DNA of 64,000 nt. It comes from Dictyobacter formicarum. Lineage in GTDB: Bacteria; Chloroflexota; Ktedonobacteria; Ktedonobacterales; Ktedonobacteraceae. The stretch is from positions 62,001-126,000 of the forward strand of contig NZ_BNJJ01000022.1 of NCBI RefSeq assembly GCF_016587435.1. The letters run 5' to 3'. Shown piece by piece: positions 59,986 to 64,000 of this stretch. The translations under genes were made by a program, and so were the position numbers. Numbering within the stretch: position 1 is the first letter of the stretch; the number at the start of each line of letters is the position of its first letter. The notes beneath the pieces were generated by a model, which worked only from the letters and a program-made list of their open reading frames with translations, was not told the DNA's origin and searched no databases.

Positions 59986-62136
59986 TCATAACCAAAACGG
60001 GATGTTTCCTTCTAACTCTTTTGGCTTAATCCCTTTTAATGCCAGGTATGCAATTTCGTCGCTGTAATGAATACTGATGGGTAAGCGGGGAGAGCGCAAC
60101 GAGCCGTAATGAAGTTGCGTGAGGGCTAGCACAGAGTGGATTGCTTGCTCAATTGGAAAAGGTGGCACGCTTCGGATCTGGAGCGGCGATGGGGTGCTCT
60201 GTGAAAATGGTGGAGGTGATGAAATGAGAAATGCCTCGTGCGGATTCAGTTTGAAGGCGCTTCCCTTGGGGGGTTGAAGAACCTGGCCTTGAAAACTATA
60301 GACCCGTGGGGCTCCTGTCTTTATGACCTCGACACAGTGAAATGTTGCCCTTATCTGCTGCGCCCAGTCTTGTAGCGCTTGTTTTTCCTGACCACGGAAT
60401 ATTCCATCACGGTGAATAACAACGCGCTTTCCTGAAAAAATCGCAGACGGGAAGAGGGTGTGAAGTACATCCGGAGGGATGGTTTCCCCTTCGAGAGGAG
60501 CATCATGAATGACGTATTGAAGAAACTCACCTGTGTTCTGGTAGATTCGGGCAATAGCTGTGGCATTCATACTTCCAGCCAGGCGTGTTTTGCTGCGGCG
60601 AGCAATATCGATCCCAACGATGATGTCTGCATAAGGGAGAGGCTCTGCCAGCACGTAGGGAATATTTCCAAGTTTACTGAGCATGCCGAGCGCAATATTG
60701 CCAAATGCATAACTGTTGTTCATGGTCGATTTGGTAATGATTTGATTAGGAATACCCATACCAACGGTCAACGATTTCAGGTGATCGTAGACTCCCCAAC
60801 GGAGAAGATCCTTATTGGCTTTGTCCTCTGAGTCTGCAAGTAGCGCTACAATGATGTGAATGTTGTGTGCTTGTAAGTCTTTTACTGCCTCTTCAAGGGC
60901 GTTTCGAGAGGGAGTTGTTACGTCTTTTATACAGGAAATCTTGCTTGCAAAGTGAAGCGATGTGAGTTCTGTTTGAAGTTGCTGAAGGAACTGGTTTGGA
61001 GCAAGGTGTGGAAGGGTATTGAGTACGCCGATCTGGATGGGGGTTTCTTCTGGGAACTGTTTGCTCCGCTCATAAAAGCCATACCGTCGCAAGCGAAGGG
61101 AGAGATCTGTATCCCCTTTGGGCTCAACACGTTGCTCTCCACCAAGCAGGAGAGCAGGGGAGTAGTTTACTGATTGTGCTGTTAAGAACAAGGTAGGAGA
61201 AGCGCTCGAATTATACGCTTTCCCGCTCACCAAGAGTTTTGCCTTTGCAATGGCGGCAATCTTACTAAGCATGCCAGAGCGTTCTTCAGGAGAAAGGCGA
61301 AGCAGGCGTAATGTTTGTTTTGCGTCAACCTGGAAACGGCTATAGTCGCCTGGGCGGATAATGAACTGCAAGGAACGAGCCACGTAGTCATAGGAGGCAT
61401 TTGGTCCTGTTGAAATTTGGATGACCAACTCATGATCTGCCGCTCGGTTGATCATGGCCTTTGATTGCTCCCGTTTCGCTACTTTCAGGAGACGGCTTCG
61501 GTGCTCGACAACTGCTCCAACAACTTTTGTGATCGTGCCTTTCAATGTGGAAGTTTTGTCCGCAACCAGCAGGCCCACCAGATCGTTGGGATCAGCGAGA
61601 TTCTGCGCGTAGGTTTGCACGTCGATACCGGCGATCATGCGGGATGCAATTGAAACTGAAAGGGCCGGTTGCCCATCGACGACCCAGCCGCGCACTTGGC
61701 ATACACGCTGAATGCTGATATTTCTCTGGAGACGATGTGACCAACTTGCAAGTAGTGGGTCGATGGAAGATTGAATATCTGTCCATAAGCTTCGAGCAAT
61801 AAAATCTGCTAGCGTTTGTGCTGTTGGTTGCCAGGTTGGATTGCGGTGAATGGCGTGCAACTGCTGAAACGTCTCTGGCTGTTCTTGCCAGAGCATTTCA
61901 ATGACTGATTGGAGTGCTTCATCAGGTTGAGGGGTATCGGTAATAAGCCAAGGATAACTCCAAAACCAGTGCCCCTTCAGCCTTTTTTGGAAATGAAATG
62001 CTAATTTTCCGCCAATAAGAGCGAGGTCATTCGTTTGCACATCGGGTTGATAGCTTGTCAGGTGAGGTATAGCCGAAGGATTGATAGGAAACACCTCAAC
62101 GAGCATGGAGCCTTGCTGTGATTTGAGTCGCTGCAT
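59986..62136 (-). CDS. Long prokaryotic Argonaute with intact catalytic site
   Basis: A 716-residue pAgo. The MID domain has a 5'-end pocket pattern (Y450, K454, Q465, K469 in VYDHLKSLTVGMGIPNQIITKST). The PIWI domain carries D510 (VGIDIARR), a glycine-finger glutamate at 549 or 551, D577 (HRDGIF) and D693 (HYSDEIAYLAL), the DEDD tetrad of active slicers. N and PAZ-like regions precede. It would use a small nucleic-acid guide to cut invading DNA. TCCTTAAAAAAT-like sequence precedes the ATG. The PIN-like and XRE-ImmA genes upstream and the membrane nuclease downstream share its direction. Confidence 0.85.
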   Translation of the reverse strand: MQRLKSQQGSMLVEVFPINPSAIPHLTSYQPDVQTNDLALIGGKLAFHFQKRLKGHWFWSYPWLITDTPQPDEALQSVIEMLWQEQPETFQQLHAIHRNPTWQPTAQTLADFIARSLWTDIQSSIDPLLASWSHRLQRNISIQRVCQVRGWVVDGQPALSVSIASRMIAGIDVQTYAQNLADPNDLVGLLVADKTSTLKGTITKVVGAVVEHRSRLLKVAKREQSKAMINRAADHELVIQISTGPNASYDYVARSLQFIIRPGDYSRFQVDAKQTLRLLRLSPEERSGMLSKIAAIAKAKLLVSGKAYNSSASPTLFLTAQSVNYSPALLLGGEQRVEPKGDTDLSLRLRRYGFYERSKQFPEETPIQIGVLNTLPHLAPNQFLQQLQTELTSLHFASKISCIKDVTTPSRNALEEAVKDLQAHNIHIIVALLADSEDKANKDLLRWGVYDHLKSLTVGMGIPNQIITKSTMNNSYAFGNIALGMLSKLGNIPYVLAEPLPYADIIVGIDIARRSKTRLAGSMNATAIARIYQNTGEFLQYVIHDAPLEGETIPPDVLHTLFPSAIFSGKRVVIHRDGIFRGQEKQALQDWAQQIRATFHCVEVIKTGAPRVYSFQGQVLQPPKGSAFKLNPHEAFLISSPPPFSQSTPSPLQIRSVPPFPIEQAIHSVLALTQLHYGSLRSPRLPISIHYSDEIAYLALKGIKPKELEGNIPFWL

Positions 62137-62297
62137 TGTTTGTTTCTCCTTAAAAAATCGCAGTATTGAGAATAGGTCTGAGAAGATTTGCTTATTTCTC
62201 CCAGACAGTCTAGAAAAATCGTGCTGATACCCGTAGGTTGCTCTTTCTTACACCTCAGAAGAGGTGAAATGAGAAGACTGGTATGCAGAACCGCAGG

Positions 62298-62858
62298 CTA
62301 GGGATTGAGATAGCTCTTCCACCAGGAAGAAAGGGGATGAGTACGCTGAGGAAGGTAGCGTGCTCGCGCAGAGATATTCTTAATGGCTTGTGTTACTTTC
62401 TGAGCTGAGGGAGAAGCACACTCCATCCAATATTTTATGAGCGCTGGCGTGGAAATGATGGGAAGGGCAGATGCGTGATGCTCAAATAAAGCGATTGTCT
62501 TTGGGGTATCCATTCCAACTGCCCAGCGATGATGAAGCGCTAGCGCGGCGGTATATCCTTCACAATCACCTCCGAGAACCACGGCAAGATCTATGACCTC
62601 ACCAAGCAGGCCAGGAGGGAGCGGCAGGAGAGAGAGCATCTTAGGAAACCTATCTGGAGTAATGCGAATGCGCTCCTTGCTTGGGGCTTCTGGATGATCA
62701 TCAAAGAAGAGCGGTTCCTGCCAGTACATATCTTGACTGATGGATACTGGAGGAAGTATTTCAAGGATCTCGTCGAGATATTCCGATGCTACCAAATTCG
62801 TCAGACAACAGGCATGTAAAAGAAGCCCGCTTTGTGACGATATGTCACTCCTGCTCAC
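62298..62858 (-). CDS. PIN-like domain protein with altered first acidic residue
   Basis: A 186-residue protein. LLLHACCLTNLVASEYLDEIL matches the start of PIN-type nucleases, where H15 replaces the usual first aspartate. GGDCEGYTAALALHHRWAVGMDTPKT supplies later acidic residues. The substitution may disable cutting or shift metal binding. A GTG start at 62858 follows AGGAG. It lies 16 bp after the XRE-ImmA gene, a common toxin-regulator arrangement. Confidence 0.6.
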   Translation of the reverse strand: MSRSDISSQSGLLLHACCLTNLVASEYLDEILEILPPVSISQDMYWQEPLFFDDHPEAPSKERIRITPDRFPKMLSLLPLPPGLLGEVIDLAVVLGGDCEGYTAALALHHRWAVGMDTPKTIALFEHHASALPIISTPALIKYWMECASPSAQKVTQAIKNISARARYLPQRTHPLSSWWKSYLNP

Positions 62859-62874
62859 ATCATACTCCTATTCC

Positions 62875-64000
62875 CTAGAATTGGGGCTCATTACGCATTT
62901 GCTCATTTGCTCGAAGAAGGTTCATGTGTTCCTCTAATTCTTGAGCAATTTTTGTTGCCTGCAATCGATCAACATTGAGAAGTCGCGCAAATCGTCCTTC
63001 AGCAATCAATGACCCTGAAAGGGCTTCAAAAGCCAGATCAGTGTAGCGAAGGGGAAAGAGAGAGTCTCGTCCAGGAATAGTTGCTATTCCCAGCCTGTTT
63101 TGAAGTTCCCTCACTTTGAGTCCGCGTTGTTGCAGCCCTTCCCACATTCCTGTCGGGAGCAGCTTCATATCTTCCAGGCGACGCACAAGGGCCTGAATAG
63201 ACACTCCGTAGGCGTAGGCCAGGTTCCCAAGATCGGTCAGAGAAATGCTCTTCCCGGGGCGGCGTAATTCGCTAAAACGTTTCATGAGGCTGCTAGTGGG
63301 CATCAAGAAATAGCCAGCAAATGCGTCAGCAAAGCGTTCGCTTTCAGGAAGACGCTGGTAGAAATCATCAATAGAAATCGTTGGCTTGTAGCGATGAGCC
63401 AGAAAATGTCCATAATCATGTGCTAGTGACCAGCGGCGGCGATCTTCAGGGTGGCTCTTGTTTACAGCAATACATCCTCCCAATTGGTTCGTGTAGAAGT
63501 ACATGGCCGAGTACCCTTGAGGAAGTTCCATATAAAAAATGCGTAATCCAACATCTTGCTCAAGGATATCACGAAGAGTTGGGAGGGGGCTGTCTCCTAA
63601 TCCTAGACGTTGTCGCTCTGCAATGGCTGTTGCCTCCGCTGCCTGTTCAACTTTTACTCCCGGCCAGGAGTATTCATCGGGATACTTCCGATCCAAAGGG
63701 GCTTCAAGTAGTTGCTCCAACTCTAGATAATTCTGACAATGCCACTCTAACTTCTCAATGAGAGGCGCTATGATCTCGTCTTCCTTCGTCTTCCCTGCTG
63801 GCCCGCGAAATTGAACTTCAAATGGCTCTATTTCTGGGTGAGGGCGAACTAAATCGCTCATCTCACAGTCATATGCTCGTGCGAGTTTTTGCAGTTCCTC
63901 GGGTTTGATTCGCCGGAAGCCAGATTCAATAGCCGTAATTGTCGTACGGGCGGCGTCAATGATCTTCGCCGCCTCTTCCTGGGTGAGCCCCTTCCTTTTG
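62875..64000 (-). CDS. XRE-ImmA/IrrE metalloprotease, N-terminus beyond the window
   Basis: The frame is open through base 64000, so the gene is cut by the edge. An HTH of the XRE type (LTQEEAAKIIDAARTTITAIE) is followed by an ImmA/IrrE-type (DUF955) zinc protease with SLAHDYGHFLAH and a later FADAFAGYFLMP. ImmA/IrrE proteases cleave repressors in response to damage or infection. The C-terminal part is helical. The ATG at 63861 is internal to this open frame. It forms a pair with the PIN-like gene and may control the Argonaute operon. Confidence 0.8.
   Translation of the reverse strand, partial: KRKGLTQEEAAKIIDAARTTITAIESGFRRIKPEELQKLARAYDCEMSDLVRPHPEIEPFEVQFRGPAGKTKEDEIIAPLIEKLEWHCQNYLELEQLLEAPLDRKYPDEYSWPGVKVEQAAEATAIAERQRLGLGDSPLPTLRDILEQDVGLRIFYMELPQGYSAMYFYTNQLGGCIAVNKSHPEDRRRWSLAHDYGHFLAHRYKPTISIDDFYQRLPESERFADAFAGYFLMPTSSLMKRFSELRRPGKSISLTDLGNLAYAYGVSIQALVRRLEDMKLLPTGMWEGLQQRGLKVRELQNRLGIATIPGRDSLFPLRYTDLAFEALSGSLIAEGRFARLLNVDRLQATKIAQELEEHMNLLRANEQMRNEPQF

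Overview
The window looks like accessory DNA from a large plasmid or plasmid-like integrative element of a soil bacterium of the Ktedonobacteria (Chloroflexota) kind. This rests on gene content only: Tn554-type recombinases, a DUF2690 secreted protein, WD40 and UTRA proteins, paralogous single-pass membrane proteins, two separate partition systems (ParM-like and ParA/ParB), a putative replication protein, primase, Rad52 and a methylase-helicase. There are no housekeeping operons, rRNA or recognisable tRNA genes. The lineage is an inference.

Layout. 1-205 is the tail of a transposon AAA ATPase. 297-4207 is a complete Tn554-like transposon (tnpA, tnpB, tnpC, plus an HD hydrolase) bounded by a perfect 20-bp inverted repeat. 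4.4-8.9 kb carries a DnaB_N-Mrr fusion, a DUF457 membrane hydrolase, small unknowns, a MITE-like element, DnaA boxes and a short excisionase-type HTH gene. 9.3-16.1 kb holds a two-gene candidate defence system (nuclease-STAND NTPase plus partner) framed by 36-bp inverted repeats. 16.4-20.1 kb has a small HTH operon, an acidic 44-residue peptide next to a protein-isoaspartate-type methyltransferase (RiPP-like pair), and a secreted DUF2690 protein. 20.2-36.5 kb is a leftward block of DNA-modification and replication genes: PAPS-reductase-like, DpdA/TGT-like, GIY-YIG, C5 methylase, WD40, a 1853-residue methylase-helicase, Rad52, primase. Almost every gap in it holds a terminator-like hairpin just before the next ribosome binding site. 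37.7-49 kb is the plasmid backbone: Rep-like, antirepressor, DEDDh exonuclease, ParM-like actin with a small partner, then about ten tightly coupled small genes. 49.3-53.4 kb: UTRA regulator, HD nucleotidase, ParB and ParA. 53.7-55.3 kb: two coupled TIR genes between copies of a long palindrome. 56.3-64 kb: unknowns, a membrane Mrr nuclease, a long Argonaute, a PIN-like protein and an XRE-ImmA/IrrE protein running off the edge.

Two non-coding themes run through the window. First, at least eleven intergenic clusters of a 22-bp palindrome GTGAC-N12-GTCAC, usually spaced by 23 bp (45-bp period), sit mostly at the ends of genes. Second, different palindromes mark the partition locus (TTTTGACTTCGCGAAGTCAAAA, three copies), and a TGTTGTGAGA-TATAAT promoter/operator motif occurs four times. 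Together the genes suggest a self-maintaining replicon that stockpiles anti-phage and DNA-modification functions (STAND nuclease, TIR pair, Argonaute, Mrr nucleases, C5 methylase, DpdA-like enzyme, methylase-helicase).
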